Assembly (NCBI GenBank): GCA_016716065.1
Contig: JADJXA010000015.1
Location: 1 to 64,000 of the forward strand
DNA: 64,000 bases
DNA from: Candidatus Leptovillus gracilis
GTDB lineage: Bacteria > Chloroflexota > Anaerolineae > Promineifilales > Promineifilaceae
Direction of reading: 5' to 3'
Shown piece by piece: positions 54,955 to 63,641 of the stretch. A model generated the notes under the pieces. That model searched no databases, was not told the origin of the DNA, and worked only from the letters and a program-made list of their open reading frames with translations. A program made the position numbers and the translations under genes. Position 1 is the stretch's first letter, and each line of letters starts with the position of its first letter.

Positions 54955-57018
54955 ATGGATAACTTGATTGAAATTTTGGCGTTAACCAACGACGTTTTAC
55001 AGGCGGTCATCGTCATCTTTGGCTCGGCGGTGGTCTTGTATAATTTTGGCCGCAGCACACGCATTCGGGTGATGAAGGCGTTCTGCGCTCTGGTCTCGTT
55101 TGTGGTCATCGTCTACCTCAGCGAACTGTTGGTAAGCCGGATTATCAGCACCGAACATGCGGCCAACTGGCTGCGCGTGGGTTGGATTGGCATTGCCCTG
55201 GCCCCAGCAGCGCAGTTTCACCTGTCAGACACCTTGCTGGAGATCACCGGCGCGCCGCGCCGCCGATACATGGTGATGCTTGGTTATCTCAGCGGCATGG
55301 TCTTTTGGGGGCTGGTGTTCTGGACAGATTTAATCGTTGGCGATTTGGTCATTGTGCCCCATGCTCCCCACTTAAGTGCGGGACCGCTTTTCCCATTGTT
55401 TGCGCTGCATTTCTGGGTCGTGACGGTAGCCAGCATTTACAACGTCTGGCGAGCGCGGCAGCGCTGTATCACCAGCACCACCCGCTGGCGTATGACGATT
55501 ACGTTGTTGGCCTTTCTGGCCGCGCCCCTGGCTGTGTTCCCATACCTTATTATGAGCAGCAGCAGCGCCACCCCATCCGTCTGGTTTTGGCTGGTAGCCA
55601 TCGCCGGCAACCTGGTTGTCGGGGTGATGTTTGCCTCGCTGACGGCCAACCTGGTCTATTTTGGCGCAGCCTCGCCAGACCGGGTGGTGCGGGTGCGTTT
55701 GTTTAAGTTTATGGCGCGGGTTCCGCTGGCGGGCACGATTGTGCTGGTGGTGTTTATTGCCGTCAGCCGCAACAGTCCTATTTTAGGCCTGCCGGCCGAA
55801 ACGGCGCTCGGTTTTGCCCTGGTAGCCACGGTGATGCTGGTGGAATGGGCGATCCACGCTTATAAACAGCCGTTAGAACGCTTTTTCCAACTCAATGACG
55901 AACCTGATGTGCGCCGCATTCAACAACTGAGCGAACGTTTGCTGACAACGGCCGACCTTCACCAATACCTGGAAAGCATTCTGGCGGCCACATGTGAAGC
56001 GCTGCGCACCCCCACGACTTTCGTCGCCGCCCTCAGCGATGATGGCTTCAAACTGGAAGCGGTGGTTGGTCCGCTGGGCGAGCCAGAAGCGCAGGCCATC
56101 TGGCAGCAAGCCGATTGGGTGGAACTGACCCACGCGGAACATGAAACCGGTAACGGCGCAAAGCTGCAAGCAGTTGACGATTTTTTCCTGTGGCAGAACT
56201 ATTGGATACGGCCGTTGTACAATCAACAGCAAGATGTGGTCATCGGCATTTTTGGCATCCGCGCCCGCGCCAGCCAGCCAGACCTGAACGCCCGCGAACA
56301 TCTCGTGCTGAACCGGCTGCTGGATCAGGCTGAAAACGCCCTCCAAGACCGCATTCTGCAGCAAGAAGTGTTTGCCGCTGTCGAAGGGCTGCTGCCCCAA
56401 ATTACCGCCTTGCAAGAGCGCCGCCGGGCAGCCACCTTCGGCGGACTGCCGGTGCTGACAGATCCTGAAGTGGATGTGGATTCGACCACATCCCCAGAAA
56501 GTGTGGTAAACGATCCCGATTTTAACACGATGGTCAAGGATGCCCTTAGCCATTATTGGGGTGGCCCGAAACTGACCAAAAGCCCACTGTTGGGCTTGCG
56601 TGTGGTGCAGCACACGCTGGATGAATACGGCAACAATCCCACCACAGCCCTGCGGGCTATCCTGGCCGACGCCATCGAATTACAGAAGCCGGAAGGGGAA
56701 CGAAATCTGTCTACAACCGAGTGGATTTTGTACAATATTTTGGAGATGAAGTTTGTCCAGGGGCGGCGGGTGCGTGACGTGGCCCGGCGGTTGGCGATGA
56801 GCGAGAGCGACTTGTACCGCAAGCAGCGCGTCGCCATCGAAAACGTGGCCCAGACCGTCGCCACCATGGAAATAGCCGTTTTGCAAGAAGCGATTGTATC
56901 ACCCGAAGACCTGCCAACCGTGTCGCCAACGATTGTTACTCAATCGCCCACGGCCGCCTCTCAGCCGCCCACGGCTGTTCCTCAATCACCTATCCGCAAC
57001 CTGGAAAACGCCAGTTGA
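54955..57018 (+). CDS. Membrane sensor with GAF domain and HTH-like C-terminus
   Basis: 687 residues. About eight membrane helices (1-310) resembling histidine-kinase-type 7TM sensors, then a GAF-like domain (about 330-480; LLTTADLHQYLESILAATCEALRTPTTFVAAL), a short helix, and a helical C-terminus (about 530-650) with an HTH-looking segment VRDVARRLAMSESDLYRKQRVAIENVAQTVATME. No kinase, cyclase or phosphatase motif is seen. The HTH-like part near RLAMSESDLYRKQ suggests control of transcription from the membrane. I do not recognise a named family. A Thr/Pro/Ser-rich tail follows. Confidence 0.8.
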   Translation: MDNLIEILALTNDVLQAVIVIFGSAVVLYNFGRSTRIRVMKAFCALVSFVVIVYLSELLVSRIISTEHAANWLRVGWIGIALAPAAQFHLSDTLLEITGAPRRRYMVMLGYLSGMVFWGLVFWTDLIVGDLVIVPHAPHLSAGPLFPLFALHFWVVTVASIYNVWRARQRCITSTTRWRMTITLLAFLAAPLAVFPYLIMSSSSATPSVWFWLVAIAGNLVVGVMFASLTANLVYFGAASPDRVVRVRLFKFMARVPLAGTIVLVVFIAVSRNSPILGLPAETALGFALVATVMLVEWAIHAYKQPLERFFQLNDEPDVRRIQQLSERLLTTADLHQYLESILAATCEALRTPTTFVAALSDDGFKLEAVVGPLGEPEAQAIWQQADWVELTHAEHETGNGAKLQAVDDFFLWQNYWIRPLYNQQQDVVIGIFGIRARASQPDLNAREHLVLNRLLDQAENALQDRILQQEVFAAVEGLLPQITALQERRRAATFGGLPVLTDPEVDVDSTTSPESVVNDPDFNTMVKDALSHYWGGPKLTKSPLLGLRVVQHTLDEYGNNPTTALRAILADAIELQKPEGERNLSTTEWILYNILEMKFVQGRRVRDVARRLAMSESDLYRKQRVAIENVAQTVATMEIAVLQEAIVSPEDLPTVSPTIVTQSPTAASQPPTAVPQSPIRNLENAS

Positions 57019-57025
57019 TCAACCA

Positions 57026-58270
57026 ATGACCACATTTACATACCACCAACAACACCTGCACTGTGAATCTGTGCCCCTGGCCGACATTGCCGCCCAGGTA
57101 GGCACGCCGGTCTACGTCTACAGCCGGGCCGAACTACAACAGCGGGCGACGGCTTATCAGACGGCCGTCCCGTCCGCACGCAGCCTGGTTTGTTACGCCG
57201 TAAAAGCCAACGGCAACCCGACTCTGCTGCGCCTGCTGTCTGACGCCGGCCTGGGGGCCGACGTCACAAGCGGCGGCGAGCTATTTCTGGCGCTGCACGG
57301 CGGCATTGCCCCGGAAAAGATCATCTACTCCGGCGTGGGCAAAACGCGGGCGGAAATTGAGGCGGCCGTGCGCGCCAACATTCACGCCCTCCACATCGAG
57401 TCGGAGATGGAACTGTTAACCGTGGAAAGCGTCGCCAGGGAGCTGCAAACCCAGGCGGCTGTCAGCGCGCGCGTCAACCCAGACATCAACGTACAGACCC
57501 ATCCCTACATCAGCACGGGGCAGCATTCGCATAAATTTGGCGTGCCGCTGCCAACGGCCGTCCACCTGCTGCGGTTGGCAGCCGCTTCCCCCTACTTACG
57601 CCCGGTGGGTCTGGCCGCCCACATCGGCTCGCAAATCACCGACGTGACTCCGTTTGGCGAAGCTGCGCGTTTCCTGGTAACGGCCGCGCAGCAGTTAGCT
57701 GAATCAGGTATCCCACTGAGGTATTTGGATGTTGGTGGTGGACTGGGGATTGACTATGCGGATGATGATGTTCCAACAATTGCAGGTTGGGCAGCGGCCG
57801 TTGCCCAACCTGTTCTGCAAGCCGGTTACAACGTGGTCCTGGAACCGGGACGCTCGATTGTTGGTCCAGCTGGTATACTACTTACTCAAGTTGTCTACAC
57901 GAAAAATCAGGGCGAAAAACATTTCACCATTGTAGATGCCGGTATGAACGACCTGATTCGCCCAACGCTGTACAGCGCCTACCACCCTGTGCAAACGGTT
58001 AAACAATCAGCGGACGACAGTGAACGAATAACCACAACTGTCGTCGGGCCAATCTGTGAAACAGGGGATTTTTTGGCCAAGGAACGACCGCTGTCGGCCA
58101 TGCAGCCGGGTGAGTTGCTGGCTGTGTTGCAGGCCGGGGCGTATGGCTTTGCGATGAGTTCCAATTATAACGGCCGTGTCCGCCCTGCCGAGGTGTTGGT
58201 AGATGGCGCCCAGTTCCGGGTGATTCGCCGTCGCCAGGAATTTGCCCATTTGCTAGATGGATGTGCGTGA
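57026..58270 (+). CDS. lysA: Diaminopimelate decarboxylase
   Basis: 414 residues from ATG 57026; the upstream frame overlaps the sensor gene. PLP lysine Lys60 in CYAVKANGN, HKFGVPL, GLAAHIGSQITD, GGGLGIDY, EPGRSIVGPAG and CETGDFLAKER are the family's active-site blocks. It makes lysine from meso-diaminopimelate. The two-residue pocket for the substrate is carried by CETGD and the Tyr of AYGFAMSSNYN. Confidence 0.93.
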   Translation: MTTFTYHQQHLHCESVPLADIAAQVGTPVYVYSRAELQQRATAYQTAVPSARSLVCYAVKANGNPTLLRLLSDAGLGADVTSGGELFLALHGGIAPEKIIYSGVGKTRAEIEAAVRANIHALHIESEMELLTVESVARELQTQAAVSARVNPDINVQTHPYISTGQHSHKFGVPLPTAVHLLRLAAASPYLRPVGLAAHIGSQITDVTPFGEAARFLVTAAQQLAESGIPLRYLDVGGGLGIDYADDDVPTIAGWAAAVAQPVLQAGYNVVLEPGRSIVGPAGILLTQVVYTKNQGEKHFTIVDAGMNDLIRPTLYSAYHPVQTVKQSADDSERITTTVVGPICETGDFLAKERPLSAMQPGELLAVLQAGAYGFAMSSNYNGRVRPAEVLVDGAQFRVIRRRQEFAHLLDGCA

Positions 58271-58367
58271 GACGGCCGTTTTTGTGTAAAATAACGCCAT
58301 ACGGACTTTGGTGCGCTGCTGTTGGCACGTTCTGAATTTTTTATTGAACCAAAAAGTGGAGGTCATT

Positions 58368-58601
58368 ATGTCAATCTGGCTTCTTGATAACAGCCTCAAA
58401 GTCGCCATCTACTACGACGAGGGCGATTGCGATTATGACGACAATATATGCGTCTCGATCATTGAGGATTGCCCGGAAGAGGAAAAGGTCTTCCGCCACG
58501 ATGAAACAAACCTCTACCTGACGCCGGAACAGGCGATCCAACTCATCCAGGCGCTCACCGCCGCCACAGCAAACAGCAAGTTACCGCAGCACGGCGATTA
58601 A
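58368..58601 (+). CDS. Small acidic protein, unknown
   Basis: 77 residues from ATG 58368, with GGAGG eight bases upstream. Sequence MSIWLLDNSLKVAIYYDEGDCDYDDNICV is rich in Asp and Glu; C-terminal helix TPEQAIQLIQALTAATANS. No family recognised. Real ribosome site and clean spacing make it a true gene rather than a chance frame. Confidence 0.7.
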   Translation: MSIWLLDNSLKVAIYYDEGDCDYDDNICVSIIEDCPEEEKVFRHDETNLYLTPEQAIQLIQALTAATANSKLPQHGD

Positions 58602-58633
58602 GAAAGGGCGCACAGCCAACGGTTGGCGGTTCA

Positions 58634-58960
58634 TCACGATTTTAAGGCTGGGTCGGCCTGGCGCAGGAAATCCCAGGTGTAAATGCCGGTCCAATGGCCG
58701 TCGCTCCATGCAAATTGTAGGGCATAACTGCCCACAGCCTCGACGCTCTTCAGATTCATGTTTTCATCGCGGGTGGTGCGCATCACCCCTAAATCGGGTG
58801 GACCACCCATGTTTTCGTGCCCGCCCCGGCACTCCACGCAAGGACAAATGGCCCGCAGCCCGGCAAAAGGCAGCCGACTGACGTGCCCATCGTTCCAGTT
58901 GATGATCAATACACGCTCATTGCGATCGGCCGTTACGCCGGTTGGTTTTATTTTTTCCAT
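58634..58960 (-). CDS. DUF971 domain protein
   Basis: 108 residues. Matches the DUF971 / gamma-butyrobetaine hydroxylase N-terminal-like family: LIINWNDGHVSRLPFAGLRAICPCVECRGG and YALQFAWSDGHWTGIYTWDFLRQ. The CPCVEC cysteines may bind a metal or cluster. Found in Fe-S and carnitine-type contexts; function here unknown. Lies next to valS on the same strand. Confidence 0.85.
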   Translation of the reverse strand: MEKIKPTGVTADRNERVLIINWNDGHVSRLPFAGLRAICPCVECRGGHENMGGPPDLGVMRTTRDENMNLKSVEAVGSYALQFAWSDGHWTGIYTWDFLRQADPALKS

Positions 58961-58992
58961 AGTTCACCAGTAAATACACCTGAATGAATCAA

Positions 58993-61659
58993 CTACAGGC
59001 TGGCCAACCGCTCGCGGAGTTCGGTCTGGCTGGCCTGTAGTTGGGCCAGTTTGTCGCGCTCTTTTTGTACAACGGCCGTTGGCGCTTTCGCTGCAAACGG
59101 ACTATCCAACAAACCGGTCAGCCGCTGAACCTCTTTGTCCAGCGCGGCCAGTTCCTGGCTTAACCGCGCTTTTTCCTTTTCCAGGTCCACCATACCCGCC
59201 AGCGGCAGATAGCAGGTCACGTCGCCCAGGGCCAGGGTGACGGCCGCATCGGGGGCGTCGGACTGGGGCACGATGTGCAGTCGGTCGTCGTTTAGCCGGG
59301 CCAGGAAGGCGAGGGTGGCACGTTGGGATTGTAAGACGGCCGTTCGTTCACCTGCCACCACAACAGCCCCAATTTTGCGCGCCGGTTCCACCTGGTTGTC
59401 CGACCGGGCGGCGCGAATCTCGCGCACCAGGTCGCGCAGCCGCTCATAGTCCGCCGCGCCTTCAGGGTAAATGCGGTCGGCCATCGGCCAATCGGCGATG
59501 ATCAGCGCCTCAGCCCAGCCCTCGTCTGGCGCAATGCCTAAGTCGGCGTCCACAAACGCCTGCCGGAGCTGCTGCCACGTCTCTTCGGTGACAAACGGGA
59601 TGTAGGGATGCAGCAGCCGCAGGCTGTGGTCCAGCACGCGCCGCAAGACGGCCAACGTCGTCCAGGCCGCTGCTCCGCCCGCTTCCAACTGCACTTTGGC
59701 CGTCTCCACATACCAGTCGGCAAAATCGCTCCAGAGAAAATCGTACACCTGCCGTCCTGCCTCGCCAAACAGGTAGTTGTCCATCAGACGGTCGGCTTGT
59801 TTGATCACCTGAGCCAGCCGGGTCAGAATCCACTGGTCGGCCGGTGTATAGTCTGGTGTGGCCGGTTTGTCTGCGCGGTTGGCCTTGTTCAGGCTGCGGG
59901 TGATGAAGCGCGTGGCGTTCCAAATTTTGTTGGCGAAGTTACGGTTGCTGGCTACTTTTTCCAGCGCCAGATTGAGGTCGGCGCCGGGTGTGCCGCTGGT
60001 GAGTAGGGTAAAGCGCAGGGCATCCGTACCATATTCGCCCATCACTTCCAGCGGGTCGGTAACGTTGCCGTAGCTTTTGCTCATTTTACGGCCGTGTTCG
60101 TCGCGCACCAGCCCATGCAGATAAACCGTATGGAAAGGTATGTCGTTGGTAAACAGCGCCGCCGACATCACCATACGCGCCACCCAGAAGAAGAGGATGT
60201 CGTAACCCGTTTCCATGACATCAGTGGGGTAAAAGCGGGCCAGATCGGGCGTTTGCTCCGGCCAGCCCAGGGTAGAGAAGGGCCAGAGGGCGCTGCTGAA
60301 CCAGGTGTCCAACACATCGGGGTCTTGCTCGATGTGCGGGCTGGCGCAGTGGGCGCAGTGGGATGGGTCGGTACTGGTCACGGTTTGCCCGCCGCAGTCG
60401 GCGCAGTACCAGACGGGAATGCGATGGCCCCACCACAATTGGCGGCTGATGCACCAGGGGCGGATATTTTGCAGCCAGTTGTCCCACACTTTGACAAAGC
60501 GTTCGGGCACAATTTTGATACGGCCGCTGTGGACCGCGCGCAGCCCCATCTTGGCCGTTGGTTCGGCGTCCACAAACCACTGCTTGCTCACCAGCGGCTC
60601 GATGATTTCGCCGCCGCGCTGGCTGCGCGGCACATTGAGGGTGTAGTTGTCTTTTTTGATGGTCAGCCCGGCGGCTTCCATGTCGGCCCACAGTTTTTCA
60701 CGGCAGGCAAAGCGCTCCATCTCAGCATAAGGGCCGGCGTGATGGTTCATGGTGGCGTCGCGGTTCATGACGTTGATGATTGCCAGACCATGTTTTTTGC
60801 CGATCTCAAAGTCATTGGGATCGTGGCCGGGGGTAATTTTGAGCGCGCCTGTACCAAAGGCCATGTCCACGTACTCGTCGGCGATGATCGGGATTTCGCG
60901 GTCCAGCATGGGGACCAGGCAGGTTTTGCCAATGAATGCTTGGTAGCGTTCGTCGTCGGGGTGAACGGCAACGGCCGCATCGCCCAAAATCGTCTCTGGC
61001 CGTGTTGTGGCAACGGGCAGCGAGCCGCCGCCGGCCATCGGGTAATTGAAGTAGTACAGAAAACCAGGTTCTTCGCTGTACTCCACTTCCAGGTCAGATA
61101 CGGCCGTTTGCAGCCCCGGCGACCAATTGACCAGATACTCTGCCTGGTAAATCAGCCCCAGACGATACATACGCACAAAGGCTTCGCGCACCGCCGTGGA
61201 CAACCCCTCGTCCAGGGTGAATCGCTCACGGTCCCAATCGCAGCTTGCTCCCAGACGGCGTAGCTGTTTGGTGATATAGCTGCCGTACTTTTCCTTCCAT
61301 TCCCACGTGTGCTGTAAAAAGCGCTCGCGGCCAATTTCCTCCCGCGTCTCTTCTAGAGTGCGCAGCAGCATCTTCTCCACTTGCAGCTGCGTGGCGATGC
61401 CGGCATGGTCCACGCCCGGAACCCACAACGCCGCCCGCCCCTGCATCCGAGCACGGCGAATCATCAAATCTTCCAGGGCGACAAACATCACGTGCCCCAT
61501 GTGCAGTTCACCGGTAACGTTGGGCGGCGGGATGGAAATGACAAATGGCCTGGCGTCGGCCGGGCGCGTTTCCGGCTTAAACCAGCCGTTTCGCTCCCAC
61601 CACTGGTAAAGGCGTTCTTCGGTGTCCTGGAAGTTGTAGGTTTTGGGCATGTCGGGCAT
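58993..61659 (-). CDS. valS: Valine-tRNA ligase
   Basis: 888 residues from ATG 61659 (GAGG upstream; the frame to 61692 enters the leader). HIGH-like motif PPPNVTGELHMGH near 53, editing domain (CP1), KMSKS as GRKMSKSYGN near 525, anticodon-binding region and a C-terminal coiled-coil arm (EKEKARLSQELAALDKEVQRLTGLL). Regulated by the T-box leader immediately upstream. Confidence 0.96.
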   Translation of the reverse strand: MPDMPKTYNFQDTEERLYQWWERNGWFKPETRPADARPFVISIPPPNVTGELHMGHVMFVALEDLMIRRARMQGRAALWVPGVDHAGIATQLQVEKMLLRTLEETREEIGRERFLQHTWEWKEKYGSYITKQLRRLGASCDWDRERFTLDEGLSTAVREAFVRMYRLGLIYQAEYLVNWSPGLQTAVSDLEVEYSEEPGFLYYFNYPMAGGGSLPVATTRPETILGDAAVAVHPDDERYQAFIGKTCLVPMLDREIPIIADEYVDMAFGTGALKITPGHDPNDFEIGKKHGLAIINVMNRDATMNHHAGPYAEMERFACREKLWADMEAAGLTIKKDNYTLNVPRSQRGGEIIEPLVSKQWFVDAEPTAKMGLRAVHSGRIKIVPERFVKVWDNWLQNIRPWCISRQLWWGHRIPVWYCADCGGQTVTSTDPSHCAHCASPHIEQDPDVLDTWFSSALWPFSTLGWPEQTPDLARFYPTDVMETGYDILFFWVARMVMSAALFTNDIPFHTVYLHGLVRDEHGRKMSKSYGNVTDPLEVMGEYGTDALRFTLLTSGTPGADLNLALEKVASNRNFANKIWNATRFITRSLNKANRADKPATPDYTPADQWILTRLAQVIKQADRLMDNYLFGEAGRQVYDFLWSDFADWYVETAKVQLEAGGAAAWTTLAVLRRVLDHSLRLLHPYIPFVTEETWQQLRQAFVDADLGIAPDEGWAEALIIADWPMADRIYPEGAADYERLRDLVREIRAARSDNQVEPARKIGAVVVAGERTAVLQSQRATLAFLARLNDDRLHIVPQSDAPDAAVTLALGDVTCYLPLAGMVDLEKEKARLSQELAALDKEVQRLTGLLDSPFAAKAPTAVVQKERDKLAQLQASQTELRERLASL

Positions 61660-61693
61660 AGAATTCCTCGATTGACGATTGATAATTGACAAT

Positions 61694-62025
61694 TAAAAAG
61701 CTCTCCCATCCAATCACGGACGAGAGAGCTGAGTCTCACGCGGTACCACCTTGGTTCCGTGTTCCGTATTCCGTGTTCCGCAGTCCGCAGTCCGTCGGAT
61801 AACGGCTTACGGATAACGGCTTACGGCTTACGGCCGACGACGCTCTGAGCTGTAACGGGCTGACCCGGTTTTGCTTACTGGGTTTCAGCAAAACGATTCA
61901 TGGGCGACTTGGGTAACGGCCGTTCCGGTCAAAGTTTTCAGCCAATGGCCTACCAGCCAATGACCCGGACTCTCTTGCGGCGGCGACGCTGCCTACTACT
62001 CCCAATCACTATCTTTGTTATATTG
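61694..62025 (-). promoter_or_regulatory. T-box riboswitch (tRNA-Val) controlling valS
   Basis: Minus-strand leader with all key parts: AGAGAGTCCGGGT-type stem I distal region, a GTC (Val) specifier candidate at 61906-61908, the conserved T-box GGTGGTACCGCG (61739-61750), and the terminator gctctc...gagagc followed by TTTTT (61694-61731). Uncharged tRNA-Val would pair with the T-box and favour the antiterminator. The span between stem I and the T-box (about 61755-61842) is filled with ccgtattccgt/cttacggataa repeats rather than normal stem II/III sequence. An AACGGCCGTT palindrome at about 61915 sits in stem I. Confidence 0.9.
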
Positions 62026-62031
62026 CTGCGT

Positions 62032-62060
62032 AGTATAACAACAGGCCAGACCGAGGGCAA
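62032..62060 (-). promoter_or_regulatory. valS leader promoter
   Basis: On the minus strand TTGCCC (62055-62060), 17 bases, TATACT (62032-62037). Transcription would start near 62025, at the beginning of T-box stem I. Confidence 0.7.
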
Positions 62061-62098
62061 ATTAAGGGCGCTATGTTGAATGAGATTCCCGCGGCAAA

Positions 62099-63328
62099 CT
62101 ATGCCAACAAGAGCAGCACGGCCGTTACGTTTAGCAGCGTTTTGGGCACGAGGGCGGCCGGCGTGCAATACTCTTGCTCTTTACTGCCATCGGCGCTTTG
62201 TTCCGAGCAGTGAGCATTACCGCCCGAAGCGCCCAGGCCATCCAGGCTGGGAATAAGATGCCAGAAATAGTTGCCGTCGCTCAGGCCGCCACGCTCTTCC
62301 GGCTCCACACGAATGCCGAGCGCTTCGCCCGCCGCCTGCCAGATGGCAAATAGATGGTCGGTGGCCGGATTACGCGGCCAGGGTTGTGTCTGGCGCGTGA
62401 CCGCCACCGAGACACGACAGGCGAAGTAGCCGTCGCTGCTGCGGCGGCTGGAACGGCCGTTCCACGCCAACATCCCGGCCACGCCCGCTGCATACACAGC
62501 CGGGTCGAAGGCGCGCATCTCCACATCCAGGCTGGCCTGGTGGGGCACGCGGTTAGTCACCGTGCCGCCGCTGATCACGCCAGGATTGAAGGTCAGGCCA
62601 CGGCCGTAATCGGTCATGGCGGCTACTTGCTGCACCACGTCGGCCATTTGCACGATGGCGTTGGCTCCTTGTTCATGGGCGCTGCCAGCGTGGGAGGCTT
62701 TGCCCTCCGCCTCCAGGTGATAAGTCGCCATGCCTTTGCGGGCCACCACCACTTTGGCCCGGCCGTTCTCCATGTAACCACCCTCAAAAATCAGGCAGGC
62801 CAGGGCGCTGCCTAACTGCTCTATGCACAATTGGCCGAAATCCATGCCGTTGGTCTCTTCCGAAGCGTCTAGCAGAATGGTCCAGGTGACATCGTTATAG
62901 ACGGCCGGGGTGATGGCTTGCAGCGCATCTAGCATCATGTAAATAATCAGCGTGCCGCCTTTGATGTCTACCGTGCCGGGACCGTAGATTCGCGCCCCGT
63001 CTTCGCGCCAGGCAAAGTGATGGCGGATTTCTTCGTCGGGCGGGAAGACGGTGTCCAGGTGAGAGACCAGGCCAATCTGACGGCCAGATTGACCAGGGCG
63101 GTTAAGGAGGAGATGGTGGCCGAAGTCCGGGTTGGCGGAAGGGATAAAAACGGCCGTAAAGCCCAATGCTTCAAAGGCAGCGGCCGTCAGTCGGCCCAAT
63201 TCATCCACCCCGGTGGGATTGGCGGTGAAGCTGTTAATGTCTACCATGCGCCGCAGCAGGGCCAGATAATCGGGCAGTTTTGTCTGTAGGTAAGCGTGAA
63301 CTTGTTGTTGGATTTCTGTTTGAGTCAT
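62099..63328 (-). CDS. M20 family metallopeptidase
   Basis: 409 residues. Metal ligands: His90 and Asp92 in SHLDTVFPP, Asp121 in GTVDIKGG, a Glu pair in DASEETNG, and a C-terminal His in NAHCSE. Dimerisation lid domain (YHLEAEGKASHAGSAHEQGANAI) is present. Family members include carboxypeptidases, succinyl-diaminopimelate desuccinylases and acetylornithine deacetylases; the RGLSDGNYFWHL-type C-terminus suits a glutamate carboxypeptidase-like enzyme. Substrate not certain. Confidence 0.88.
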   Translation of the reverse strand: MTQTEIQQQVHAYLQTKLPDYLALLRRMVDINSFTANPTGVDELGRLTAAAFEALGFTAVFIPSANPDFGHHLLLNRPGQSGRQIGLVSHLDTVFPPDEEIRHHFAWREDGARIYGPGTVDIKGGTLIIYMMLDALQAITPAVYNDVTWTILLDASEETNGMDFGQLCIEQLGSALACLIFEGGYMENGRAKVVVARKGMATYHLEAEGKASHAGSAHEQGANAIVQMADVVQQVAAMTDYGRGLTFNPGVISGGTVTNRVPHQASLDVEMRAFDPAVYAAGVAGMLAWNGRSSRRSSDGYFACRVSVAVTRQTQPWPRNPATDHLFAIWQAAGEALGIRVEPEERGGLSDGNYFWHLIPSLDGLGASGGNAHCSEQSADGSKEQEYCTPAALVPKTLLNVTAVLLLLA

Positions 63329-63641
63329 AGATTGTTCCTTTGCCAGTAACCATCCAGTCCTTAAAGGTTGGCGAATGCCTTTAGGGTCCTGGTCGGTGTG
63401 ACCCTGTTATAACATCCCCAGGCGGCGGCGGCAAAACAATTCGACGAAATCACTTGACCAGCCAACGCTGGGAGCTTACACTTTCGCCAGCAGAACTCGG
63501 AATTGCACGGCGAGCCACGGAGGGGAGACGCAGCGCCGGGCAAACGCAGATTACGCAGCTTTTTTATCTTCAGTCTGTGAAATCTGCATAATCTTTGATA
63601 ACCCTTTTTCGCTCTGGCTTGTCCAGGTTAGGAGTTGCCAC
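63329..63641. other. Intergenic, no clear feature
   Basis: No gene, tRNA or clear terminator seen between the divergent M20 gene and the MOSC gene. A TTATAAC at about 63404-63410 could be a -10 box for either direction without a good -35. ATAATCTTTGATAACC (about 63588-63603) is AT-rich and may hold a promoter for the downstream gene. Confidence 0.4.

Noticed and set aside
60094..61263. 389-codon frame antisense to valS
   Set aside because: Shadow of a well-supported valS with HIGH and KMSKS motifs; no ribosome site or motif in the antisense frame.
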